Of a stretch of 64,000 nucleotides of DNA, positions 13,101 through 25,100 are shown piece after piece. The stretch's first letter is position 1. Every line of letters starts with the position of its first letter. The position numbers and the translations under genes are program-made. The DNA lies in the NCBI GenBank assembly GCA_963728365.1, contig CAVSJI010000001.1:1-64000 (forward strand), read 5' to 3'. The notes beneath the pieces are model-generated. The model was not told the DNA's origin and did not search any database. It was given only the letters and a program-made list of their open reading frames with translations. The stretch is from VRUE01 sp963728365 (GTDB taxonomy: Bacteria > Actinomycetota > Thermoleophilia > Solirubrobacterales > 70-9).

Positions 13101-16100
13101 CCCGCGGCCTGCTTCTCGCGCAGGAGTGGAGCGCCGCCGAGGGGTTGAAGTCGATCCGGCTCGTCTTCCTCACCGAGGGGGCGCTTGCCGCCGCCGCGGA
13201 GGAGTCGCCCGACCTCATCCTGGCGCCGCTCGCCGGCTTCCTCTGCTCGGCTCGCGCCGAGTACCCGGCGCGCTTCGGCGTGCTCGACCTCGACGGCGCG
13301 GCGGGCTCGGCGGCATCGGCCGGCGAGGCGCTTGCGCTTGCCGCTGAGGAGCCCCAGCTGGCGATCCGCGAAGGCGAGGTTCTCGTGCCGCGCCTGGTCA
13401 GGGCGCCTCAGGAGGATGCGGCTCCCCGGCGGCTCGACCCCGAGAGGACCGTCCTGATCAGCGGTGGCATCACCGGCATCGGCGCCCGCGTGGCGCGTCA
13501 CCTGGTCGAGGTGCACGGCGCTCGTCGCCTGCTCCTGCTCGGCCGCCGAGGCGAGCAAACGCCGGGCGCCGCTGAGCTGCGCGCGCAGCTCGAGGAGCTC
13601 GGCGCCGAGGTGGCGATCGCCGCCTGCGACGTCACCGACCGCGAGCAGCTGGAGGGCGCGCTGGCCGCGGTCCCCGCCGAGCACCCGCTGGGCGCCGTGA
13701 TCCACTCGGCGGTCGTCTTCGATGACGGAACGCTGAGCTCGCTCGATCCCGAGCGGCTCGCCACGGTGATGCGCCCCAAGGTCGACGGCGCCTATCGCCT
13801 GCACGAGCTGACGGCCGAGCTCGACCTCTCCCACTTCCTCTTCTTCTCTTCGGCCCATGCCCTGCTGGGCGGGCCCGGGCAGGAGGCCTACACAGCTGCA
13901 AACGCCTTCGGCGACGCGCTCGCGGCCGGCCGCCGCGCGGCTGGGCTGCCCGCCACCTCGCTCGCCTGGGGCCTCTGGCTGGAGATGCTCGAAGAGACGG
14001 CGCTGAAAGGGGCATCGCGAGCGGAGATCGATCGCTTCGGCGAGCTGATTCGCCGCCGTCTCGGCTCCGACCCGCTGCCCACCGAGCGCGCCCTGGGCCT
14101 GCTAGACGCGTCCCTGCACAGCGCCGAGCCGCTGCTCGCGCCGGTTCTCTTCGACCCGGCCACGCTCAGGGCGCAGGCCGCGAGCGGTGTGCTGCCGGCG
14201 ATCATGCGCGGCCTGGTCCGCGTCCCGCGCGCGGCCCAGGCAGGCAGCTCGCTCGCCCAGCGGCTCGCCGAGGTGTCCGAGGCCGGTCGCGAAGCGCTCG
14301 TCCTGGAGCTGGTCAGGGAGAAGGCCGCCGGCATCCTCGGCCACGCCGGCGCCGCCGACGTGGAGCCCGAGCGCGCCTTCCAGGAGCTCGGCTTCGACTC
14401 GCTCGCGGCCCTGCAGATGCACAGGGAGCTGAGCACCGCCACCGGCCTGCGCCTGGCGCCGACGGTGGTCTTCGACCACCCCTCGGCACGGGCCCTCGCC
14501 GGCCACCTGCTTGCCGAGGCGACCGCAGCCGGGATCGCCAGGCCGGCTACGCTGCGCGCTCACTCGAGCGAGGAGCCGATTGCGATCGTCGGCATGTCCT
14601 GCCGCTACCCGGGCGGCGTCTTTTCCCCCCGCGATCTCTGGGAGCTGGTCGCCGAGGGCCGCGACGCGGTCGCCGAGTTCCCCCGGGATCGTGGCTGGGA
14701 CATCGAGCGGATCGCCGAGCTCGGCGCGAGCGGCGCCGGTGGCCGCTTCTCCGGCGAAGGCGGCTTCCTCGCCTCGCCGGGAGACTTCGACGCCGACTTC
14801 TTCGGGATCAGCCCTCGCGATTCGATCGGCATCGATCCCCAGCAGCGACTCTTGCTGGAAGGCGCCTGGGAAGCGCTCGAAGACGCCGGCATCGATCCGG
14901 CCACGCTGCGCAGCGAGCCGGCCGGTGTCTTCGCCGGGGTCAGCTCGCAGGACTACAGCACGCAGGGTGGTGCGGCGCTCACCGGCAGCATCGTCTCGGG
15001 CCGCGTCGCATACAGCCTCGGTCTCGAGGGACCCGCTATCTCGGTCGACACGGCCTGCTCCTCTTCGCTGGTCGCGATTCACCTCGCTGCGCAGGCGCTG
15101 CGCGCCGGCGAGTGCAGCCTCGCTCTCGCCGGCGGCGTCATCGTCCTCTCCACGCCCGTGGTCTTCGCCGGCTTCAACGCTCAGGGCGGCCTCGCACCCG
15201 ACGGGCGTTGCAAGTCCTTCTCCGACGCCGCGGACGGGACCGGGTTCGCCGAAGGGTCGGGTGTCCTGGTCCTCGAGCGCCTCTCCGACGCGCAGCGCAA
15301 CGACCACCCGGTGCTGGCGACCATCCGCGGCTCGGCGATAAACCAGGACGGCGCCTCCAACGGCCTCACCGCCCCCAGCGGCCCCTCTCAGGAGCGGGTG
15401 ATCCGCCAGGCGCTGGCCAACGCCCGTCTGCAGTCGGCCGACGTGGACATGGTCGAGGCCCATGGCACCGGCACCATGCTCGGCGACCCGATCGAGGCGA
15501 CCGCCCTGATCGCCACCTACGGGCAGGACCGAGAGGCCCCACTGCGGCTCGGCTCGCTGAAGTCGAACATCGGCCACGCGCAGGCCGCCGCCGGGGTCGG
15601 CGGCGTGATCAAGTCGGTGCTGGCGATGCGCGAGGGGCTGATGCCGAGGACTCTGCACGTCGACCGGCCCTCGACCAAGGTCGATTGGGAGGCCGGCAAG
15701 GTCGAGCTGCTCACCGAGCCGCTCGAGTGGGAGCGCAACGGCCGCCCGCGCCGCGCCGCGGTCTCCTCCTTCGGCCTCAGCGGCACCAACGCGCACCTGA
15801 TCCTCGAGGAGGGCCCGGCCCTCGTCGGGGTTGCCGAGGAGTCCGAGGGCCGGCCGGCTTCCCCCGGCGGGCTCTTGCCGATCGCCCTCTCGGCCAAATC
15901 GACGCCGGCGTTGCGCGAGAGCGCCAGCCGCCTCGAGGCGCACCTGCGGGCCCACCCCGAGCAATCGCTCGCCGACGTCGCCCACTCGCTGCTGAGCACG
16001 AGGCCGGCGTTCGAGCAGCGCGCGGTCGTGCTCGGGGGCGAGCGCGAGCGATTGCTGGAGACCCTTGCGGCGCTCGCCGCGGGCGATGCGCCCCGCGACG

Positions 16101-19100
16101 CCGCCTTCGCTCGCGCGAGGGCGGGGCGGCTCGCCTACCTGCTCACCGGCCAGGGCTCGCAGAGGCCCGGGATGGGGCGGGAGCTCTACGAGGCCCACCC
16201 CGCCTACGCCGAGGCGCTGAACGAGGCGCTGGTCGAGATCGACCGCCACCTCGACCGTCCGCTCCGCGACCTGCTCTACGCAGCGCCAGGCTCCGCCGAG
16301 GCGCAGCTGCTCGACCAGACCACCTACGCCCAGCCGGCCCTCTTCGCCACCCACGTTGCGCTGCACCGCCTCCTCTCCAGCTGGGGCCTCGAGCCGGAGC
16401 TGCTCACCGGCCACTCGGTCGGCGAGATCTCCGCCGCTCAGATCGCCGGCGTGCTCTCTCTCGCCGACGCCGCCCGGTTGATCTGCGCCCGCTCGACCCT
16501 GATGGGGGCGCTTCCCGAGGGTGGCGCGATGCTGGCGATTCAGGCGACCGAGGCCGAGGTCGCCAGCGCGATCGACGGTCGCGAGGCAGAGCTCTCGGTC
16601 GCGGCGGTCAACTCGCCGGCCTCGGTTGTGATCTCGGGTGAGGCCGCGGCGGTCGCGGAGCAGGAGGCTCTCTGGCGGGAGCGCGGCGCGAAGACCAAGC
16701 GCCTCGCCGTCTCCCACGCCTTCCACTCGCCGCTGGTCGAGCCGATGATGGAGGAGTTCGCCGCGGTCGCCGGGGAGCTCGCCTACTCCGAGCCACGGGT
16801 GCCGGTCGTCTCCAATGTGACGGGCGAGCTGCTCGACGCGGAGCGCGCCGGCGACCCCGCCTACTGGGTCGAGCACGTCAGGGCGCCGGTGCGCTTCGCC
16901 GACGGAGTCGCCACGCTGCGGGCCGAGGGCGCCACCGCCTTCCTCGAGCTCGGCCCCGACCCGGTGCTGACCGCGATGGCGGCGGAGTGCCTGGAGGATG
17001 CCGAGAAGCCCCCGGCACTGATCCCCACCCTGCGCGACGGACGCGATGAGGCAGAGGCACTGACCCTGGCCCTGGGCGCCGCCCACGCCGCAGGGGCGAA
17101 GGTCCGCTGGGAGAGCTTCTTCGCGGGCACCGAGCCAAAGCGGGTCCCGCTGCCCACCTACCCCTTCCAGCGCAAGCGCTACTGGCTTAACGCTGAGGCC
17201 GCCGGCGCAGCGGCGGACCCCGGCGCCTCGGGTCAGTCGCCCGCCGATCACCCGCTGCTCGGGGCGGTCGTCTCGCTGGCGGGGGAAGAGAAGGGGGCGC
17301 TGCTCACTGGCCGCATCTCGCTCGCAACCCACCCCTGGCTGGCCGACCACGCCGTCGGCGGGACCGTCCTCTTGCCCGGCACGGCCTTTCTGGAGCTCGC
17401 CCTGGCCGCCGCCGAGCAGCTCGGCGCCGAGCAGGTCGCCGAGCTCACCCTGCAGGCGCCGCTGGTGCTGCCGGAGTCCGGCGCCGTGCAGGTCCAGGTC
17501 GCGGTCTCCGCGCCCAGCGCGGACGAGACCAGGAAGCTGCGCGTCTTCTCCCGTCCAGAGGCGAGCGCGGAGGAGGAAGAGCTGCCCTGGGCGCTTCACG
17601 CCGAGGGGCTGCTCTCCGAGGAGCCGGCGGGCACCCCCGAGGCCCTGGAGGCGTGGCCTCCCGAGGGAGCCGAGCCCGTCGACCTCGACTCGCTCTACGA
17701 CAACCTGGCCCTGGCCGGCCTTGACTACGGCCCCGCCTTCCAGGGCCTGGCCAAGGCCTGGAAGGCGGGCGAGGAGCTCTTCGCCGAGGTCTCCCTCGCC
17801 GAGGCCCAGGAGGCAGAGGCCGGGCGCTTTGCGATCCACCCCGCCCTCTTGGACTCCGCCCTGCACGCGATGGCTCTCGGCGGCATCGCGCTCGGCGCCG
17901 AGCCAGGCCCGCTTTTGCCCTTCTCCTGGAGCGAGGTCTCGCTCGCCGTCGCCGGGACCGGTGCCCTGCGCGTCGCCCTCTCCCCGGCGGGCGAGAAGAA
18001 GGTCTCGCTCTCGCTCGCGGACGCAAGCGGCCTCGCCCTGGGCAGGGTCGGCTCGCTTGCCCTGCGCCCGGTCTCCGCCGAGCGGCTGCAGTCCGCGCCG
18101 GCCCAGCGCCAGGGGCTCTTGGGGATCGAGTGGCGTGAGCGGGAGCTTGGAGAGGGCCAGCCCGGCTCCCCAACCCAGGCCTGGCGCTGGGAGGGGGCTG
18201 AGGGCAACGACCCCGCCCTGGCCGCCGAAGAGGCCACCGCCGCGGCCCTGGAGGCGATCCAGGCCTGGCTGGGAAGGCAGGACCCCTCCCCCGAGGAGCG
18301 CTTCGCGCTCCTCACCAAAAGCGCGATCGCCGTCTCCGCCGAGGAGGCCCCCGACCCCGCCGCCGCGGCGATCTGGGGCCTGGCGCGCTCGGCGCAGTCC
18401 GAGCATCCCGGCGCCTTCCTGGCGATCGACACCGACGGCAGCGATGCCTCCGAAGAGGCGCTGGAGGCCGCCCTCGCCCAGGCGGAGGAGCCCCAGCTCG
18501 CCCTGCGCGAGGGCGCGGCGCTCGTCCCGCGGGCCGCTTCGCTTCCGGCCGAGGGTGACGGCCTCCTGCCCCCGCCCGGACCCTGGCGCCTTGACTTGCG
18601 CAGCAAGGGCGCCCTGGAGGGTCTCGCCCTGCTTCCCGACCCTGGGGCCGACCGGCCCCTAGGTCCGACCGAGGTGCGGGTGCAAGTGCGGGCCGCCGGA
18701 CTCAACTTCAGAGACGTGCTGATCGCCCTCGGGCACTACCCCGGCGAGGCGAGCATCGGCAGCGAAGGCGCTGGGATCGTCGCCGAGGTGGGGGAGGAGG
18801 TCTCCGACCTCGCCCCTGGCGATCGGGTGACGGGCCTGTTGGCCGGCTCCTTCGCTCCGACCCTGATCGCCGAGCGCGCTCAGCTGCTCGCCTTCCCCGG
18901 GGACTGGTCCTTTGAGCAGGCGGCCGCCATGCCGGTCGTCTTCTGCACGGCGCTTTACGCACTGCGCGACCTGGCCGCCCTGCGGCCCGGCGAGCGGGTC
19001 CTGATCCACGCCGGTGCCGGCGGCGTGGGCATGGCGGCGATCGGGATCGCCAAGCGGATTGGCGCCGAGGTCTTCGCCACCGCAGGTCCTGCCAAGCACG

Positions 19101-22100
19101 AGGTGCTGGAAGGGCTCGGCATCGACGCCGACCACATCGCCTCCTCGCGCGATGCCGGGTTCAAGGACAAGTTCCTCTCCCAGACCGGGGGCGGGGGCGT
19201 GGACGTGGTCTTGAACGCCCTGACCGGGGAGCTGCTCGACGCCTCGCTCGAGCTCCTGCCCCGCGGCGGGCGCTTCCTGGAGATGGGCAAGACCGACCTG
19301 CGCGACCCCGATCAGATCGCCACCGAGCGCCCCAACCTCTCCTACATCCCCTTCGACCTGGCCCAAGCCGGTCCCGAGCGCACGGCGCTACTGCTCAGCG
19401 AAGCGGCGGCGATGATCGAGCGCGGCGAGCTCTCCCACTCGCCGATCGCGACCTGGGACATCCGCCGCGCGCCCGACGCCTTCCGTCACCTTAGGGAGGG
19501 GCGCAACGTCGGCAAGGTCGTGCTCACCCTGCCACCGACGTTGGACCCCGAGAAGACCGTGCTGATCACCGGCGCCACCGGGGCCCTTGGGGCGCTCGCC
19601 GCAAGGCACCTGGTCGAGGCCCACGGCGCCCGGCACCTGCTGCTGCTCAGCAGAAACGGGCGCAAGGCCGAGGGCGCTGGGGCGCTGGTCGAAGAGCTGA
19701 AGGGGCTGGGGGCAAAGGTCAAGCTCGTGGCCTGCGATGTCGCTGACCAACGGCGTCTCGCGGAGTTGCTCGCCAAGCTCCCGGAGTCCCGCCCTCTGGG
19801 TGCCGTATTCCACCTCGCCGGGGTGGGAGAGGACGCCACCGTCGAGAAGCTCACGCCCGAGCGCATTGGCGCGGTCTTCGCCCCCAAGGCCACGGCTGCC
19901 TGGGCGCTGCACCGGCTGACCGAGGACTCCAACTTGACCCACTTCGTCCTCTACTCGTCAGCCGCCGGCACTCTCGGCGCGCCCGGCCAGGGCAACTACG
20001 CCGCCGCCAACGCCTTCTGCGACGCCCTCGCCCGGGCCAGGCAGGCAGAAGGGCTGGTGGCGACCTCGATCGCCTGGGGCCTATGGCAGGGGGCGGGCAT
20101 GGGCTCCGACCTCTCCAAGGCCGACCTGGAGCGCATGCGGGCCGGCGGCGTCGTGGCGCTCGGCCCTGAGCGGGGTCTCGCCCTGCTCGACCAGGCGATG
20201 GGCGCCGGGCGCCCCGACCCGCTGGCGATCGAGCTCGACCCGGCCACTCTGCGGACGCTCGGCTCCCTTGGCGCACTGCCGCCGCTGCTAAGCAGCCTCG
20301 TGCGCTTGCCTCGGAACCAGGCCCAGGCCGGCGGCGCCCTGGCCCGCCAGCTCGCCAAGCTCGGGGACACCGAGCGCGAGGAGGCGGTCCTCGATCTGGT
20401 CCGCTCCCAGGTGGCGTCTGTGCTTGGACACTCGTCGGGAGATGAGATCGAGCCCCAGCGCGCCTTCTCAGAGCTCGGCTTCGACTCGCTTGCGGCCCTG
20501 GAACTGCGAAACCGCCTCGGCATCGCCACGGGGGCGCGACTCTCCTCGACGGTCGTCTTCGACCATCCCTCCGCCGCCGCTCTCGCCGCCCACCTGCTGG
20601 AGCAGGTCAGCGGCGCTGGCGTCGCCAGGGCGACGACGGTTCGCGCTCAGGCCACGGACGAGCCGATCGCGATCGTCGGCATGTCCTGCCGCTACCCGGG
20701 CGGCATCGCCTCCCCCGCAGGGCTCTGGCGGATGCTCGCCGAGGGGCGCGAGGGCATCGCCGAGTTCCCCGCCGACCGCGGCTGGGACCTCGAGCACCTC
20801 TATGACCCCGACTCCCAGGGCTTCACCACGTCCTATACAAAGCACGGCGGCTTCCTGTACGACGCCGGCGATTTCGACCCTGAGTTCTTCGGCATCTCCC
20901 CGCGCGAGGCGCTCGTCATCGATCCGCAGCAGCGCTTGCTGCTCGAAGGCGCCTGGGAGGCGCTGGAGGACGCCGGCATCGATCCCGCCGGGCTACGCGG
21001 CGCCGATGCCGGCGTCTTCGCCGGGATCAGCGCCCAGGACTACGGCGCCCCCCAGCTCGGCGTCTCGCCGGGCCTGTCCGGCAGCATCGTCGCCGGTCGC
21101 GTCGCCTACACGCTCGGCCTCGAGGGACCGGCGATGACCGTCGACACCGCCTGTTCCTCCTCGCTGGTTGCGCTCCACCTCGCCTCGCGGGCCCTGCGCG
21201 GCGACGAATGCACGCTCGCTCTGGCCGGCGGCGTCACGGTGCTCGCAACCCCGTCGGTATTCACCACGTTCAGCTACCAGCGCGGGCTGGCCCGCGACGG
21301 TCGCTGCAAGTCCTTCGCTGAGGCCGCCGACGGCACCGGCTTCTCGGAGGGCCTCGGCGTGCTCGTGCTCGAGCGTCTCTCCGACGCGGAGGCAAACGGC
21401 CATCGGGTGCTGGCCACGATCCGCGGCTCGGCCATCAACCAGGACGGCGCCTCCAACGGGCTGACCGCGCCCAACGGCCCCTCCCAGGAGCGGGTGATCC
21501 GCCAGGCGCTGGCCAACGCCCGCCTGAAGAGCGCCGACGTCGACATGGTCGAGGCGCACGGCACGGGAACCACGCTCGGCGACCCGATCGAGGCGGGCGC
21601 CCTGCTCGCCACCTACGGCCAGGACCGCGAGGCGCCGCTGAAGCTCGGCTCGCTGAAGTCGAACATCGGCCACACCCAGGCCGCCGCCGGGGTCGGCGGC
21701 GTGATCAAGTCGATCCTCGCGATGCGCGAGGGCGTGATGCCCAAGACGCTTCACGTCGACGCTCCCTCCTCGAAGGTCGACTGGGAGGCGGGGCAGGTCG
21801 AGCTGCTCACCGAGGCGGCCGAGTGGGTGGCGAGGGAGGAGCGCCCGCGCCGCGCAGCGGTCTCCTCCTTCGGCATCTCGGGCACCAACGCCCACGTGAT
21901 CCTCGAGCAGGCCGAGGCGACCCCCGGCGAGCCCGGCGGTCACACTTCTTCTCACCCCTCGGGAGCAACCGCGACCGCCGGGGAGCAGGCCACGGGCGAG
22001 GAGGCCCCGACCCCGCCCCTCAACGGTCCGCTCCCCCTCGCCCTCTCGGCCAAATCCGAGCAGGCCCTGCGCGAGTCGGCCGCGAGGCTGGCCACCCACC

Positions 22101-25100
22101 TGCGCGAGCACCCCGAGCAGGAGCTGCTCGACACCGCCTACTCGCTGGCGAGGACCCGCAGCGCCTTCGAGCACCGGGCGGTGGCGGTCGGGACCGAGCG
22201 CCAGCAGCTGCTGGACTCCCTGCAGGCGATCGCCTCAGGCGCCCCCGGCGAGGGCGCCTCCGGTGCGCCTTATGTGGTCATAGACCACATAAGGCGCACC
22301 GCAACCGAGCGGCGCCCCGTCTTCGCCTTCGGCGGGCAGGGCTCCCAGCACCCCCAGATGGCCCTCGGGCTGACCCAGGCCAGCCCCGTCTTCGCCCGCA
22401 GCATCGCCGAGTGCGAGGCGGCGCTCGCCCCCCACGTCGATTGGTCCCTGACCGAGGTCCTCGAAGAAGAGGAGGGCAAGTGGATGGAGCGCCTCGACAT
22501 CGTCCAGCCCGCCCTCTTCGCGACGATGGTCTCCCTGGCAAGGCTCTGGGAAGCCTCGGGGGTGAGGCCCTCCCTGGTGATCGGCCACTCCCAGGGGGAG
22601 GTGGCCGCCGCCCACGTCGCCGGGGCGCTCTGCCTCGAGGACGCCGCCCGGGTGATCGCCCTGCGCTCCAAGGCGATGGCCAAGATCGCCGGCAAGGGGG
22701 CGATGGCCTCGGTCTCGCTGCCCCTCGCAGAGCTCGAAGAGCTGCTCGCCCCCTACGGGGAGCGCCTCTCCCTCGCCGCCGCCAACGGCCCCCGCGCCCA
22801 GGCCGTCTCGGGGGAGCCCGAGGCGATCGCCGAGCTGCTCGAGGCATGCGAGGGGCAGGGCGTCAGGGCGAGGCGGATCGCCGTCGATTACGCCGCGCAC
22901 TCCGCCCAGATCGAGCAGCTCGAGGAGGAGCTCTTGGAGGCCTTCGCCCCGATCTCCCCCCAAAGCTCGGAGATCCCCCTTCACTCCACCCTCACCGGCG
23001 AGCTCCTCGACACCGCCCGGATGGACGCCACCTACTGGTATCGCAACCTGCGCGAGACCGTCCTCTTCGAGCCCGTGATCGAGGCCCTGCTCGAGCAGGG
23101 CCGCTCCCACTTCATCGAGATCTCCCCCCACCCGGTGCTCTCCTTCGGGATCGCCGAAGCGATCGAGGCGAGCGAGTCCCCCGCAAGGGTGCTCGACACC
23201 CTGCGCAGGGACGAGGACCCCGCGACCCGCTTCTGCCTCTCCCTCGCCGAGGCCCACGCCGCCGGGGCGCAGGTCGAGTGGGAGGACTTCTTCGCCGGCT
23301 CGGGCGCCAGGAAGGTGCCGCTGCCCACCTACCCCTTCCAGCGCAAGCGCTACTGGCTGGCTGCAACCCAGGCAGGGGCAGACGTGCGCTCGATCGGCCA
23401 GAGCGATGCCGATCACCCCTTGCTCGGCGCCGCGGTCCCCGACCCCCGGGGAGAGGGCCTCGCCCTCACCGGCCGCATCTCCCTGGCCACCCACCCCTGG
23501 CTGGCCGACCACGCCGTTGCCGGCACCGTGCTCTTCCCCGGCACCGCCTTCCTCGAGCTCGCCCTGGCCGCCGCCGAGCGGCTCGGCGCCGAGCAGGTCG
23601 CCGAGCTCACCCTGCAGGCGCCGCTGGCGCTGCCCGAGACCGGCGCCGTGCAGGTCCAGGTCGTCGTCTCCTCTCCCGACGAGCGGGGGGCGAGGGAGAT
23701 CGGGATCTTCTCGCGCCCCGAGGCAGGGGAGGAGGAGCAGCTGCCCTGGGCGCTTCACGCCGAGGGGCTGCTCTCCGAGGAGCCGGCGGCGGCGCCCGAG
23801 GCCCTGCAGAGCTGGCCCCCCGCGGGCGCCGAGCCGCTGGAGGCCGAGTACCTCTATGACCGCCTCGCCGAGGCCGGCCTGGACTACGGCCCCGCCTTCC
23901 AGGGCCTGACCAAGGCCTGGAAGGCGGGCGAGGAGCTCTTCGCCGAGGTCTCCCTCGCCGAGGCCCAGGAGGCAGAGGCGGGGCGCTTCTCGATCCACCC
24001 CGCGCTGCTTGACTCCGCCCTGCACGCGATCGCCCTCGGCGACATCGCGCTCGGCGCCGAGGGAGGCCCGCTTTTGCCCTTCTCCTGGAGCGAGGTCTCG
24101 CTCGCCGTCGCCGGGGCCGGCGCCCTGCGCGTCGCCCTCTCCCCGGCGGGCGAGCAGAAGGTCTCGCTCTCCCTCGCCGACGCAAGCGGCCTCGCCCTGG
24201 GCAGGGTCGGCTCGCTGGCCCTGCGGCCGCTCTCGGGCGAGCAATTGCGGGGCGCCTCCCCGCAGAGGCAGGGCCTGCTGGGGATCGAGTGGCGTGAGCG
24301 GGAGCTCCGAGGCGGTGGGGAGCAGGGCGGGGTGGAGGTCTGGCGCCACGCTCCCTCGCAGGCCGCGGGCCCCCTCGAGGCCGCCGAGCGGGCCACCGCC
24401 GCGGCCCTGGAGGCGATCCAGGCCTGGCTGGGAAGGCAGGAGCCCTCCCCCGAGGAGCGCTTCGCGCTCCTCACCAAAGGCGCGATCGCCGTCTCCGCCG
24501 AGGAGGCCCCCGACCCCGCCGCCGCGGCGATCTGGGGCCTGGCGCGCTCGGCGCAATCCGAGCACCCCGGCGCCTTCCTGGCGATCGACACCGACGGCAG
24601 CGATGCCTCCGAAGAGGCGCTGGAGGCCGCCCTCGCCCAGGCGGAGGAGCCCCAGCTCGCCCTGCGCGAGGGCACGGCGCTCGCCCCCCGGGCGCTGCGC
24701 CTCTCCCCGCCCGATGGCGAGCAGGCCCCGAGGCCGCTCGACCCCGAGAAGACGGTGCTGATAACCGGCGCCACCGGCGCCCTGGGGGCGCTCAGCGCCC
24801 GCCACCTGGTCGCAGAGCACGGCGCGAGGCACCTGCTGCTGGTGAGCCGCAGCGGCAGAAAAGCAGAGGGCGCCAAGGAGCTGGTCGAAGAGCTGCGCGG
24901 GCTGGGCGCCAAGGTGAGGCTCCTCGCCTGCGACGCCTCCCAGCCAGCCCAGCTCGAAGAGCTGCTCGCCAAGGTCCCCAAGTCCCACCCCCTGGGAGCG
25001 GTCTTCCACCTCGCCGGCGCCCTCGATGACGCCACGATCGAGAGCCTCGCCCCCGAGCGCCTCGGCCCGGTCCTCGCCCCCAAGGCGGGCGGCGCCTGGG

